Assembly: GCA_037178625.1 (NCBI GenBank) | Contig: CM074139.1 | Coordinates: 868,001 to 932,000 of the forward strand | DNA: 64,000 nt | Reading direction: 5' to 3' | Origin: Skeletonema tropicum | Taxonomy: Eukaryota > Bacillariophyta > Thalassiosirophyceae > Thalassiosirales > Thalassiosiraceae | Shown here: positions 1 through 10,174 of the stretch, piece after piece | Numbering within the stretch: position 1 is the first letter of the stretch | Layout of the letters: every line of letters starts with the position of its first letter | Translations under genes and position numbers: made by a program | Notes under the pieces: generated by a model | Seen by the model: only the letters and a program-made list of their open reading frames with translations | What the model was told of the DNA's origin: nothing | Database searches by the model: none

Positions 1-2
1 CA

Positions 3-1147
3 CAAGCCTCTGAAGAGGAAGGAAAATTCGAGGAAGAGGAGGAAGAAGAAGAAGATTGGAGATCGGCAGTGAATGAGATGTTGTCATACTGGGTACCCAT
101 TTCATCTCCCTCGGGCGATGAACAATCATCTATCGCAGTCCCTATTCCGAGACCTCAGCAAAAGAATGTTCAAGCACTGGATACTTCTCAATCGAAACGA
201 AAGGATGCCCAGGTGTCTCTCCCACTAGCTTCTCCCAGAACTCAAAGAAAGGAAGCTAAAGGGTTGTCCACACCAGCTCGTCTGATACCCACACCTACAC
301 CTCCTTCTAAGTCCAGTCGAATGGATGTTCACATATCTCCCGTGACAACTCCTACTAGTCGTAAAACACACAAACGTCAGAGGGGAAATGGTAGGGAAAA
401 GACTCCTCGTCAGGGGCAAGATACAGTCCAACTAGTTAGACAGCGTACCGGAGAATTTAGTAATGCTGTAACGGAAACGTTGGATCAAGCAATCACTGGA
501 TTGAGTACAATTGGTAGTAACACGAAGCAATTTGCGGAGAAGACAAGTAAACAGATTGGAGATGGTGCTAGTAATGCTGCCATGGCAATTGGGGATGGTG
601 CCAGTAATGCTGCGATGGCGATTGGAGAGACAAGTGAAGGTGAGGAGTATGATTTTATTGAAGACACTTGGAGTTTGCATTGATGTAGCCATTTTTTGTT
701 CGTCTCTTACGATGTTACCTTTACCACTCCTTTACTACTTTTTAATCAGGCATTTTCATGAGTCTCACCCGAGGCTCCAGCTCCGGATCTTCCGCGGATG
801 AAACAAGTTTGGGAGAAGAAACTGTTTCATCGAGAGAAAGTTCTGGAGACGACTCTGCGTCCACAACTACGAGCCTTGCATCAAGAGAATCGACTGACAG
901 TGCCACTGCTGAGAATACATTGCAGAGTATACTGTCACATGAAGAGTCCGCATCGAGCGGTAGTTCCTATGAATCAGATGAGGATGATGACGGCTCTGAT
1001 GCTCATGCAGATAGTGACAAAGATACGGAGACTATGGCCACGAATGAGCATACTGCTGAACCGTCATCAATCGCCTCCTCTCAAGAGATAAGTTCTACTG
1101 CGTCCTACGAAAACTACGTTCCCACTTACAATTACAGATGCATGTAA
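3..1147 (+). CDS. PT-repeat family protein, C-terminal part (gene 1, 5' truncated, two exons)
   Basis: The reading frame is open to the left edge, so the N-terminus (presumably signal peptide, PT repeats and membrane segment) is missing. Exons are 3-639 and 750-1147. The 110-bp intron begins GTGAGG and ends in a pyrimidine-rich tract plus TTTAATCAG, and splicing joins the frames exactly in phase. The visible tail starts with an acidic run, then a basic Ser/Thr/Pro-rich stretch, then a segment (TETLDQAITGLSTI) shared with other array members. Two GDGASNAAMAI repeats and a Ser/Glu/Asp-rich end follow. It is assigned to the array by its tail motif, its position and an intron shared with the gene at 12227. 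No enzymatic domain is visible, and the function is unknown. Confidence 0.7.
555..620 (+). repeat. Two-unit 33-bp tandem repeat in coding sequence
   Basis: Two adjacent 33-bp units (555-587 and 588-620) each encode I-G-D-G-A-S-N-A-A-M-A, with only a few silent differences. The repeat sits just before the intron. A single related unit (NAANAIGE) is found at the same place before the intron of the gene at 12227. Confidence 0.8.
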
Positions 1148-1914
1148 ATCCTGACCTTTAAGTCCGTAGATGTATAATTAAGATAGGATGATTAGGCTTA
1201 GGCTAAGCTTTGGAATAGAACACTGAATGACGATGACTATGAAAACCTGCCCTTTGAAGATGTTCCTCGCTCTCTATGACTTCTTCTTGCGCATAAAATC
1301 AACAAAGTAACATAGTTGTTCCTCGATCAACAAGTAAATTGATGAGCACGTCTCATAAATATCTCTTGGTGATTTTTCTAGAAGCGTTTGCCCCGGTGGC
1401 AGCATCTATTTTGGCTTTGAACAGCATCTATCGGCGATCATCGACCTTTGGCCAAGATTCTCAACATACTGAAGCGCGGCAGGTTCATGGAGGCTCGTCG
1501 GAGAGAATTATAGTCATACTTTGTCATCTCACATTTTACTTGAACTTGAAGCTGTTTATCAGCCTCAAATGCCAAAGTTGTCTGGTGGGCCCTCTCAGAG
1601 GCGAGATTATTCATTGTTACTCCCACCGGTTCACGAATGATTGGATGGTCTGGCAGACTAAGTGCTATTTATTAGTTCCTTCTTTTCGCCTTTATAGAAA
1701 TTTAGCGGAAGCTTTCCCAGGTACCTTCTTCAATGTTAGAAAGCGTTGGGTTTTCTTCCCCCTGAATTTTTGATCAGGTGCGCCATCACGAACAAACCTC
1801 GGAGAAATTAGTCAACAACATGAGGATGCCATCTTATCTTCCTCTCTATCTCACAAGTAATCTGCTACAATATCTGCTATTGTATCTCATCTTGTTACTT
1901 TTCTTCCCATCAGC
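1148..1914. other. Intergenic region between PT genes 1 and 2
   Basis: No convincing gene is seen. A 144-codon open frame at 1339-1773 has no family resemblance and is probably chance. The region contains a copy of a dispersed repeat with the core GGGCCCTCTCAGAGGCGA (about 1580-1607). It also contains a block at 1620-1790 that matches the DNA upstream of the PT gene at 17394, so it is probably the promoter side of gene 2. Confidence 0.6.
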
Positions 1915-3744
1915 ATGAGATCTCCTTTGGCTATTCTGATCATCGGCTTTGTCCTCATCCCCAAGGCAAATGGGAAATTAGTGCCGTATTACATATACAG
2001 GGCACCGCCAACTTCGAGTCCAACGTCGTCGCCTTCATATCAACCATCTGCTCGACCAAGTTTGCAGCCATCATCTCAGCCATCCTCGGCTCCTACTACT
2101 TCTATGCCACCGTCTTCTTTAAGGCGGAACTTCTTGACTACTGGTGCTACACCGACGTCGATTGGATTCTGGCTGACCTTATCTCTCATCGGCATTCTCA
2201 TCTGTTTTGTCTGTGTTGGATCTAAACGGTCTCGAAAGTCGCCATGTCTACCGTGCATATGCGGTGATGAAAACCCTGAAGACAAAGTAGACGAAGATGG
2301 AGATGGATGGTCAGCTTGGCTGACTATCTGGTCTTCGGACAAACCATCAAAACCACCAGCAAAGAAGAAGACATTCTTATCATTCTTCAAGAGGTCAGAT
2401 GCTGAAGTGTCGCCCACAGCCTCTTCTCGTGGAAGGAAGAGTGACAAAAAGGCGACACCCTCTTCTCGTGGGAGGAAGAGTGACAAAAAGGCGACACCCT
2501 CTTCTCGTGGGAGGAAGAGTGACAAAAAGGCGACACCCTCTTCTCGTGGGAGGAAGAGTAACAAAAAGCCAAAACGTTCAGATGAATACAGCATCGGTCA
2601 AGCATCATCATTTGGATCGTTTTGGTCGTTGGGCCAAACATCAAATCCACCACCGCCAGTGAAGAAGAAGAAGAAGAAGACGTTCTCATCAGTTCTGAAG
2701 CGTCCAGACGCTCAGGTGTCGCCGACAACCGCTCGTCCTAAAGACAAAAGGACTAGTCGTCTTGCAGCAGGGGGCAAAGATAAGGTGAAACGTCATCACC
2801 AACGAGATGAAAGAGACGAAGACAAGAAGACGTTCCCATCACTCTTTGGACGGTCAGATGTCCCACGCATTGTTTCTTCTTCGAGCAGAAAGAAACACAA
2901 AAAGCCCGAACGCCGTGTAGAAGGTGGAAAGGGTAGGGTAAAAGAGCATCGCCATCGTGATAAAAGAAACGGTGATAGGAAGGTGTATGCTGCACGTTCT
3001 CCTCGCCATTCGAGGAAACACCACCTCAATGACAAGTATGATGTCGAGAGTGCAAGCAGCATGGACTTAGACCTAGGTAGGAGCAAGAGGACGAAAAGGA
3101 GGGACGATCAGAACAAGAAGAATGCATTCAAACCCAAAGGATCTCAGGCAGGCCGGGTAGTTCAGCAGCGAAGTGAAGAATCGGAGAATCCTAGAAAAGA
3201 AACATGGGGTCAAGCATTAGCTGGGCTGGTTGCAGTAGGAGATCCGAAGAGGGAGGTTCAGGAGGATGCAAGTGCAAATAAGTTGAGTCAGGATGTCAGT
3301 CATCAACAACGAAATCTTCAAACCAAAGAATTAGAATCAGATAGTGATGTAAAGGGAAAATTGCCCCACGTGCTACCAAAGTTCAATATATTTGGTTGGG
3401 GGAAGGATGCCGAGGAGAATACGAATGATCATTCTGGGAATGTGGGTGATGACGATGACAACACCAATGGATCTCCTTGGCCTTGGCAAAACAGTTCTGA
3501 TCATGATTCTTCTAATCAAGATAGAAGTCTCGATGATGTGTCATCTTATGATGAGGACCATGACAGTGATGGCAACAGCAGCCATTCATCATCATGTTCT
3601 GGATCTTACAATTCCTTCCCACGTCATTGGGGCGATAATGAGAGTGAGGAATCTGCCTCATGCGAATCTAGTTTGGCCTCATGTGAATCTAGTTTGGAGT
3701 CGTGTAGTAGTTCGGAGTCGTCGAATAGTTACTGTTCTATCTAG
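1915..3744 (+). CDS. PT-repeat single-pass membrane protein (gene 2)
   Basis: The 609-residue frame starts MRSPLAILIIG, the N-terminus shared across the array. Residues 1-20 form a signal peptide, followed by the junction YYIYRAPPTSSPTSSPSYQP and a short PT-repeat ectodomain to about residue 68. One membrane segment lies at about 84-102. The long tail is strongly basic, with KKKKK and RSD elements, and contains a perfect 13-residue repeat, a segment ETWGQALAGLV resembling the family tail motif, and an acidic then Ser-rich C-terminus. A WSAWLT segment after the membrane is shared with the gene at 19594. The domain order suggests a cell-surface or vesicle-membrane protein with a charged cytoplasmic tail; this is inference. 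No catalytic domain was recognised. Confidence 0.85.
   Translation: MRSPLAILIIGFVLIPKANGKLVPYYIYRAPPTSSPTSSPSYQPSARPSLQPSSQPSSAPTTSMPPSSLRRNFLTTGATPTSIGFWLTLSLIGILICFVCVGSKRSRKSPCLPCICGDENPEDKVDEDGDGWSAWLTIWSSDKPSKPPAKKKTFLSFFKRSDAEVSPTASSRGRKSDKKATPSSRGRKSDKKATPSSRGRKSDKKATPSSRGRKSNKKPKRSDEYSIGQASSFGSFWSLGQTSNPPPPVKKKKKKTFSSVLKRPDAQVSPTTARPKDKRTSRLAAGGKDKVKRHHQRDERDEDKKTFPSLFGRSDVPRIVSSSSRKKHKKPERRVEGGKGRVKEHRHRDKRNGDRKVYAARSPRHSRKHHLNDKYDVESASSMDLDLGRSKRTKRRDDQNKKNAFKPKGSQAGRVVQQRSEESENPRKETWGQALAGLVAVGDPKREVQEDASANKLSQDVSHQQRNLQTKELESDSDVKGKLPHVLPKFNIFGWGKDAEENTNDHSGNVGDDDDNTNGSPWPWQNSSDHDSSNQDRSLDDVSSYDEDHDSDGNSSHSSSCSGSYNSFPRHWGDNESEESASCESSLASCESSLESCSSSESSNSYCSI
2422..2568 (+). repeat. 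39-bp coding minisatellite
   Basis: Three complete 39-bp units (2422-2460, 2461-2499, 2500-2538) and a partial fourth (2539-2568) encode SSRGRKSDKKATP. The units differ at only one or two bases, so the expansion is recent. The encoded stretch is a basic, phosphorylatable linker in the tail of gene 2. Confidence 0.9.
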
Positions 3745-4243
3745 GACAGCAAAGAGGTGGCCTAGTAATTGAGCTAAGGAATAACTGCTTTCTCTTGCAT
3801 CATTTTAGGAGACCTCCCCACAGAGTCAGCGCTAGAGGTAGGAAATCGGTCTTTTTGATGTACAGTACATATTTACGATAGATAGAAAATAAATAATAGA
3901 GAATCAAATGAATGAGTAAATACCAGACAGCTGAACCATCTCTAATGGCAACCTTTACATGGCTAGGAGGAGGAAGTACTTCGGATCGGAGAAAGATGTC
4001 ATCGACATCGTAGGTTTATGCTTGTCTCCTGATTCTTCTCGCGCGCGCGACGTGCGCGAAGAAAGAAAAGCATGCGTTGAGCACTAAGGATGGGAAGATT
4101 TTCAATTTTCTCACTTGCTTGGAGGTTCTACATTGCAAGCATCTCATTCTCCCTTCCTCAAGTACAACAGCTTACCGTTTCGGGAAGATTCATGTAACTC
4201 TTCACTGATATTGTAATTACATTGCAAAAAGTCACGCACCGTC
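3745..4243. other. Intergenic region between PT genes 2 and 3
   Basis: No open frame of note is seen. A short GC-alternating tract (CGCGCGCGACGTGCGCG) lies near 4040-4056. The remainder is AT-rich and presumably carries the 3' end of gene 2 and the promoter of gene 3. Confidence 0.5.
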
Positions 4244-5500
4244 ATGAGATCTCCTCGGCTCTTCCTGCCTGTCTTCATGGGATGCATGCTGGTGCCCAAG
4301 GTAGCATATGGGAAACCTCCTTTAGCTCTTCTTTCATGTATTGGCTTTGCCGTTCTCTTTCCAAAGGCAACCCATGCCAAAAAATCAATCTACTACGTAT
4401 ACAGGGCACCCCCAACTTCGAGCCCAACATCAACGCCTTCATATCAGCCAACTGCTCGGCCAAGCTCGCAACCAACTACAAGCTTGCAACCAACTGGCAG
4501 TCCATCAAATTCTCCATCATCTCACCCATCAGCTGGACCAAGCACCACTCCATCATTTCACCCGTCGGCTGCACCTTCTGCTCAGCCTTCTTCTCGTCCG
4601 ACAAGCAAACCTTCATCCTCGCCATCATCTCAGCCTACTTTTGAACCAAGCGCGCATCCTTCATCTTATCCGACCTTGTCTCAGAAGCCTTCACCTCAGC
4701 CGACATTGAATCCATCAATCTCACCAACTTATTCAATGCAGCCTTCGAGCAGTCAACAAATTTCGTCGTCTTTTTTGGCAACAAAATCGATGAAAAGTTT
4801 CATGACTTCTCCACTCATGATATCTCTCATTGGTTCTGTTCTGTGTCTTGTCGGTGTAGGATTATTCCTAGTGGCAAGGAAGTCTAAAAAGAGTCCTCCC
4901 ACATATGATGAAAGTGATGATGAAAGTTCTCAAGACAGTTTTGATGATAAATACAAAGTTAATTTTGATGGCTTTGACGATTTTGAGATTAGTAGCCAGT
5001 CATCGTCCAATACCGAAGAAGAATCGGCTACTGCTGCTGGTGCAAAAAATTGGGGTCAAACATTCACAGGGTTAGGATGGCGAACCAAGTCTGTTCCAGA
5101 GTCTGGCTCAGTTGGTTCTAGGGAAGAATCTACAGTGTCAGGAGGAAACGGTAATTCCGTAGCTGACACGTTGAGTCAAACACTCTCAGGGTTGAGTGAA
5201 GTTGCAGAGGATGCTATTTTCCCAGTCAGTAATAAACGAGGTAGAAGTAAAAGACATGGCAATCGTGGTGATAGAAAGAAGAGTGGTGATCAATATGACT
5301 CTTGTAAGAGGCAATACCATTACCGGTCAGGCGATGACGAGTCTATCCCTATTGCAGAATCTGCCTCTTCAGAATTTGGAGCATCATCTAGAGGGAATAT
5401 TTCAGTGGCGTCAGGAGCGAGTTCTCAAGCTGATTCCTCCGCCTCAGAGGAAGTTGAGACCGTGTGGAGTGACCATCACTCACAAGGCTCGTCTGTATGA
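4244..5500 (+). CDS. PT-repeat membrane protein with two signal peptides in series (gene 3)
   Basis: The frame is 418 residues long. Residues 1-24 form a signal peptide (MRSPRLFLPVFMGCMLVPKV). Residues 25-46 form a second one (PPLALLSCIGFAVLFPKATH) that closely matches the signal peptide of the gene at 18381. The family junction (YVYRAPPTSSPTSTPSYQP) follows, then a PT ectodomain to about residue 165 and a membrane segment at about 189-211. The tail is acidic and holds the conserved element ADTLSQTLSGL...AIFPV, a HYRS motif, and the ending EEVETVWSD, which recurs inside gene 4. No intron is needed. The duplicated leader could reflect unequal crossing-over between array members. Function is unknown. 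Confidence 0.83.
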   Translation: MRSPRLFLPVFMGCMLVPKVAYGKPPLALLSCIGFAVLFPKATHAKKSIYYVYRAPPTSSPTSTPSYQPTARPSSQPTTSLQPTGSPSNSPSSHPSAGPSTTPSFHPSAAPSAQPSSRPTSKPSSSPSSQPTFEPSAHPSSYPTLSQKPSPQPTLNPSISPTYSMQPSSSQQISSSFLATKSMKSFMTSPLMISLIGSVLCLVGVGLFLVARKSKKSPPTYDESDDESSQDSFDDKYKVNFDGFDDFEISSQSSSNTEEESATAAGAKNWGQTFTGLGWRTKSVPESGSVGSREESTVSGGNGNSVADTLSQTLSGLSEVAEDAIFPVSNKRGRSKRHGNRGDRKKSGDQYDSCKRQYHYRSGDDESIPIAESASSEFGASSRGNISVASGASSQADSSASEEVETVWSDHHSQGSSV

Positions 5501-5966
5501 TTGAGTAGACCACTCAGTTGATAACTGATGGGTTACTATGTACGGCCACTATGTTGTACAGACGTTTACCCCTAATGTATTAAGCGTAGTTCGTCTTGTG
5601 AAAACACGTGGCTGTGGGTTGTACATAATACAAGTACTTACTTTTATTGTTTCATGGCTGAACTTTCCTGGAAGTGTTGTGAGAAGCGAACGGTATCCAC
5701 TTTGCTTTTTCTCACAGCACACATTTTCATTTTCTCCCTGAACGCTCTGTCTCAATCTACATATTTGATCAATAATTGTTATTTATGCGTTGAAGATATT
5801 TGGTGCACGATGAAGAGGTAGTTACTTCGCCAATAGTGGCAAAAGCATCACGCAACCGACATGAACGCGCTCCTTCTTAACTGCTTATACGATAAAATGA
5901 ATAGACAGCACGCAACCATCCTACTTAACTCTCATTACTCGTGAAATCGTATGATAATCATCAGAC
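5501..5966. other. Intergenic region between PT genes 3 and 4
   Basis: Small frames on both strands (5538-5755) show no family similarity. Nothing specific was recognised. The DNA is AT-rich, as expected for 3' and promoter sequence. Confidence 0.45.
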
Positions 5967-7922
5967 ATGAGATCTCCCCAGGCTCTGGCTCCACTACTCA
6001 TCGGGTGTGTGACTCTCTTTCCCAAGCTCGTGCTTGGCATACCGCTGACCATATATGTATACAGAGCTCCACCGACTTCCAGCCCAACACTCTCGCCATC
6101 TCATCAGCCATCTGCTCGACCTAGCTCGAAACCATCAGGTCGTCCTTCGGCGGCTCCATCTGTTCAGCCTTCATCGTCGCCTACGAGCAGTCCTTCATCC
6201 TCTCCATCCTCTCATCCGTCATGGCAGCCAAGTTCACAGCCCACAAGCAATCCATCATCTTCACCATCAGCTCTTCCGACTTTCTGGCCAAGTTCACAAC
6301 CAACGGGCCGCCCATCAGTGTCTCCTTCATCACAGCCGACTGGCCAACCAAGCTCGCAGCCGACAGCTCATCCATCATCGTCACCTTCATCTCAGAGCTT
6401 GCAGCCTACATCCCAGTCTGAAGAGAGCCAATCATCGACTTCATTTTTGAGAACACAAGATAATGCAGAGAATTCTGGTAAAAAGTCAACATCTACTGCT
6501 ATGATATTATTTTTCATCGGTATTCTTCTTACATTTGCCGGAGTTGGGTTTTATTTGGTCAAGAGATCGAGATCACGTGGCGCAGGCAGCGATGATTATG
6601 ATATTGAAGATTATGACGTTGAAGACATTCTTGCTGAAATGCAAGACGATGATGGCATTTTTGATATTGAGATGCCAACCAGTGATGAAGATCCAGAGCC
6701 TCCTCGTGATCTTGAAAAGAGAAAAGATGATAGTAGTGATAGTAAGCAGAGAAGAAAAAGGGATGATCAAAATCAAATAAGATCTTCCCACTCTGATGAT
6801 ATTAGTGATGACGTTAATGGTGATGATGCCGCCGATGATGAAGGGTTGGATGAGCATGGAAGCAAGAGTCGAAAGCGCAAAAGCAATCGTAAGAATTCTC
6901 GTCGTAGAAAAGACGAAACTGATCATATTAGTGACGTTAATGATGATGTAAGCGAAGATGACTTTGATGAGCAAGAAAGTAGGAGGCGAAAGCGTAAAGG
7001 TGATCGTAAACGGAAAGGCGGTAAAGGCGATGACTTTGAACACGATGAAGAGTCTAGCAGGGAAAAAAGCAAGGCGAATAGGAAGGCTGGCAAAGCAAAA
7101 AGCATGTCAAGAAAGGCAAAAACTAGACAGAGCGATATTGATGTCAGCGTTGATTCATCATCCAGTTCCGACTCTTACAATCACTATCCAGAAGGGAATG
7201 ATATTGTAAGTGTTGCATATTCCGGCGAGCAAACTGCGACATTGTATACACAGGAGGGCGACGAAACTATCGCGGAGCCTGCCTCCATCACGAGTTGGCG
7301 AAATTCATACGATGACTTTGAAGATGACGAGGAGCCTGTAAGGGTAAAAAGCAAGTCGAGCACGGCAAAAAAGATGTTTAACAAGGCAAAAAGCATTTCA
7401 AGAAAGACAAAAACTAGAGGGACCAATGTTGATGTCAGTGTTATTGATTCATCATCCAGTTCCGACTCTTTCGATCCCTATCCAGAAGGGAACGGTGTCG
7501 AAAGTGTAGCAGCCAGTAGATTCGACGATCAAACTGCGACATTGTATACAAAGGAGGGTGATGAAACTATCGCAGGCTCTGCCTCCATCTTTGGTGGTCT
7601 GTCTGCTATGACTATGTCCTTTGCATCAGGGGCGATATCTGGAGCCACCTCCTACATCTCACAAGAAGTTGAGACCGTGTGGAGTGATCAACGCAGCGCG
7701 GCGAACACCATCAGTACCCCTCCTCAGAGCTATAGTCAACGCAATAGAGGTTCTAAACGACTCTTCAGGAAGCCATGGCGAAGACATCTCGCGACAGTAG
7801 ATTCTGAAGCCTCAGATGAGGAGGAAGATTCACGAGATGCTGGTACTATGTATGCTGAAGAAACTGCGAACACGTATTCGTCAGATGAAAGCAGTGGAGC
7901 ATATTCTTTTGCGAGTATGTAG
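5967..7922 (+). CDS. PT-repeat membrane protein with long charged tail (gene 4)
   Basis: The frame is 651 residues long. It has a signal peptide at 1-24, the junction YVYRAPPTSSPTLSPSHQP, a PT-repeat ectodomain to about residue 148, and a membrane segment at about 177-199. The tail alternates acidic runs with Arg/Lys-rich blocks. It holds two internal duplications: an acidic-plus-KRK module in the first half of the tail, and a module of about 100 residues containing SSSSSDS, YPEGN, QTATLYT and EGDETIA that occurs twice. The EVETVWSDQ element equals the C-terminus of gene 3, after which gene 4 adds about 85 residues. No enzymatic domain is seen. It is the longest uninterrupted frame in the array. 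Confidence 0.85.
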   Translation: MRSPQALAPLLIGCVTLFPKLVLGIPLTIYVYRAPPTSSPTLSPSHQPSARPSSKPSGRPSAAPSVQPSSSPTSSPSSSPSSHPSWQPSSQPTSNPSSSPSALPTFWPSSQPTGRPSVSPSSQPTGQPSSQPTAHPSSSPSSQSLQPTSQSEESQSSTSFLRTQDNAENSGKKSTSTAMILFFIGILLTFAGVGFYLVKRSRSRGAGSDDYDIEDYDVEDILAEMQDDDGIFDIEMPTSDEDPEPPRDLEKRKDDSSDSKQRRKRDDQNQIRSSHSDDISDDVNGDDAADDEGLDEHGSKSRKRKSNRKNSRRRKDETDHISDVNDDVSEDDFDEQESRRRKRKGDRKRKGGKGDDFEHDEESSREKSKANRKAGKAKSMSRKAKTRQSDIDVSVDSSSSSDSYNHYPEGNDIVSVAYSGEQTATLYTQEGDETIAEPASITSWRNSYDDFEDDEEPVRVKSKSSTAKKMFNKAKSISRKTKTRGTNVDVSVIDSSSSSDSFDPYPEGNGVESVAASRFDDQTATLYTKEGDETIAGSASIFGGLSAMTMSFASGAISGATSYISQEVETVWSDQRSAANTISTPPQSYSQRNRGSKRLFRKPWRRHLATVDSEASDEEEDSRDAGTMYAEETANTYSSDESSGAYSFASM

Positions 7923-8470
7923 TTTATCGCAGCTATTCGTGATATGAAAACAGCTGCATTAAATTGTTCCAGTAGGAAATCTGCTAGCAATAATATCTTT
8001 ATGTAAACATCCCTGGGAGTTCGAAAGAATGTCAATTTCTGCGACGAGACTTCTCTCATGAAGTTGCCATTGATTGTATTTACCATCTCTGAGAGTCTGC
8101 CTCGTATGTGCATGCCGTGATCAATTTCTAGAAGACAGCTCAGTATTAAGTACATGTTTATGGTAGAAAAATACATAAGTATGTAACAGAAATTTTAAAG
8201 TACGTCTGGTGACATTATCTACGCTAAGTGATAACGAACATGATACATACCAGTGAGTCGGAGAGCCTACATAAATAACTCTTTCCTTGTAATGAAAAAG
8301 GTGAATACCGGATAGTGGTGCATTCTTCTATGTGCCCTGGCTGGGTGCGCGTGCGTTGGTCGCCAACATAGCGCTCCTCGCCTATTTGAATAATCAAATG
8401 TTTTCACAATCATGTTTAAATAAAAATGAATTTACATCGATAACACTCTCATTGAGTTAACATCAGCACC
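7923..8470. other. Intergenic region between PT genes 4 and 5
   Basis: No gene is seen. A copy of the dispersed repeat (TGTAACAGAAATTTTAAAGT followed by ACGTCTGGT) lies at 8181-8223. In this copy the palindromic GGGCCCTC...GAGGC core present elsewhere is cleanly missing. Confidence 0.55.
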
Positions 8471-10174
8471 ATGAAATCTCCTTTAGCACCACTTCTATCG
8501 ATTGTTGGATGCGTCACCTTTCGAGTGGCGCACTCTGCACCGCTGCCGTATTACATTTACAGGGCTCCTCCAACATCCAGCCCGACATCCTCCCCTTCCT
8601 ATCAACCTTCTACTCGGCCAAGCTCACAGCCAACAAGCACACCGTCATCTTCGCCATCATATCAGCCGTCTGCTGAACCAAGCTCGAAGCCCACAAGCAA
8701 TCCATCATCATCACCGTCAGACCAGCCGACTGTACAACCAAGCACGATGCCGACAAGCAATCCGTCGTCCTCACCTTCATACCGGCCTTCTGATCGGCCA
8801 AGCTCACAGCCGACTGACAACCCATCATTTTCACCATCAGATCAGCCGTCTATTTCGCCAAGCTTACAGCCAACTAGAAATCCATCAATTTCACCGACAT
8901 CTGAGCCGTCGTTTCAACCAAGCTTACAACCGACTGTGAAGATATTTCCATCATCTATGCCTTCATCTTGGCCAAGCTCACAACCAACTAGCATACCATC
9001 ATTCTCGCCATCATCAAAGCCGTCTTTCCGACCGAGCTCACAACCAACTAGTATGCCATCACCCTCACCATCAGCTCAGCCTTCTTCTTGGCCTTCTTCC
9101 CTGCCAACAAGTCCTCCATCATTTTCACCATCATCTCAGCCGACTGATCGACCAAGCACGGAGCCGACAAGCAGTCCATCATTTTCACCATCATCGCAGC
9201 CGTCTGCTCGGCCGAGCACGCAGCCAACTAGCAGCCCATCATCAGCACCATCATCAGAGCCCACTTCTCAACCAAGTTTGCAGCCAACTAGCAGCCCGTC
9301 ATCCTCACCGTCATCTCTTCCGACTTCTTGGCCAAGCTCGCAACCAACGAGCAGACCATCACAGTCTCCTTCATCAACACCGTCTTTCGGACCAAGCTCT
9401 CAGCCGACGAGCAAACCATCATCTTCTCCGTCATATCATCCATCTGTTGCACCAACTTCGACGCCTTCAGCTCAGCCTTCACTGTCAGTGCAGCCGTCGT
9501 TGTCTGAGCAGCCTTCATCTGAGCCGAGTAGTATCCCAACAATTGCTTCAGTTTTGAGAGCATCGAATAGTTTGGCTAATTCTGATAAAGAGTCACTCTT
9601 TTCTCCGCTGATGATTTCTCTTCTCGCTGGTCTTGCATGTCTTTTCAGCGTTTGTGGGTTCTGTGTGGTTCGGAACATTCAAAGTCTACCTTGTGGTAGT
9701 GATGATGATGATGATGACTCGCAATACAGTGTTAGCGAAATGGATGACGATGATTACGACTCATATGAGAGTCAAATATCTTCTTCCATTTCTTTTGATA
9801 CGGAGGATCTTCGTGATTCACGAAGAAGAAACGGCGATCGTAATGTTAGTGAGCAAAGGAATGATAATGGGCGAAAAGAATCGTGGTCGCCTTTCAGAAC
9901 GAAAAACAAACACAGTAGGGAAAGTCAGAGAGTGAGCGGTGTGAATCTTGATCTGGTTGATAGCCGAATAATTCATTCAACATCCACGTCCGACTCTTCT
10001 GATTACAATCCACAAAGGGGCCTTGACTCTCGCGTCTCACTCATTAAGAGATTCAGTAGATTGTCTACAAAGCGTGAAGAGAGCGTTTCAGTCGTATCGG
10101 AAACAACTTCTGGAGCTGTCTCTGAATTCACGGATTCTGTATCTTTAGATGATGACTCCTACGTGTGGGAGTAA
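8471..10174 (+). CDS. PT-repeat membrane protein with long ectodomain (gene 5)
   Basis: The frame is 567 residues long. It has a signal peptide (MKSPLAPLLSIVGC...AHS, 1-22), the junction YYIYRAPPTSSPTSSPSYQP, and an ectodomain of about 320 residues made of degenerate units of the form Q-P-T-S-x-P-S-x-S-P-S-x-Q-P-S. The membrane segment lies at about 378-400. The 167-residue tail opens with a poly-Asp run and continues with Ser-rich and Arg-rich stretches. Unlike the genes at 22478 and 25188, these repeats are not homogenised into an exact period, which suggests an older array. The ectodomain is probably heavily O-glycosylated (inference from its Ser/Thr/Pro content). Confidence 0.86.
   Translation: MKSPLAPLLSIVGCVTFRVAHSAPLPYYIYRAPPTSSPTSSPSYQPSTRPSSQPTSTPSSSPSYQPSAEPSSKPTSNPSSSPSDQPTVQPSTMPTSNPSSSPSYRPSDRPSSQPTDNPSFSPSDQPSISPSLQPTRNPSISPTSEPSFQPSLQPTVKIFPSSMPSSWPSSQPTSIPSFSPSSKPSFRPSSQPTSMPSPSPSAQPSSWPSSLPTSPPSFSPSSQPTDRPSTEPTSSPSFSPSSQPSARPSTQPTSSPSSAPSSEPTSQPSLQPTSSPSSSPSSLPTSWPSSQPTSRPSQSPSSTPSFGPSSQPTSKPSSSPSYHPSVAPTSTPSAQPSLSVQPSLSEQPSSEPSSIPTIASVLRASNSLANSDKESLFSPLMISLLAGLACLFSVCGFCVVRNIQSLPCGSDDDDDDSQYSVSEMDDDDYDSYESQISSSISFDTEDLRDSRRRNGDRNVSEQRNDNGRKESWSPFRTKNKHSRESQRVSGVNLDLVDSRIIHSTSTSDSSDYNPQRGLDSRVSLIKRFSRLSTKREESVSVVSETTSGAVSEFTDSVSLDDDSYVWE

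Noticed and set aside
1339..1773. 144-codon open frame upstream of gene 2
   Set aside because: It has no resemblance to any family member, overlaps a dispersed repeat and a promoter block that is duplicated elsewhere without the frame, and has an unconvincing composition.
2076..2594. Minus-strand frame with repeated LFLPREEGVAF units
   Set aside because: It is the mirror of the 39-bp coding minisatellite in gene 2.
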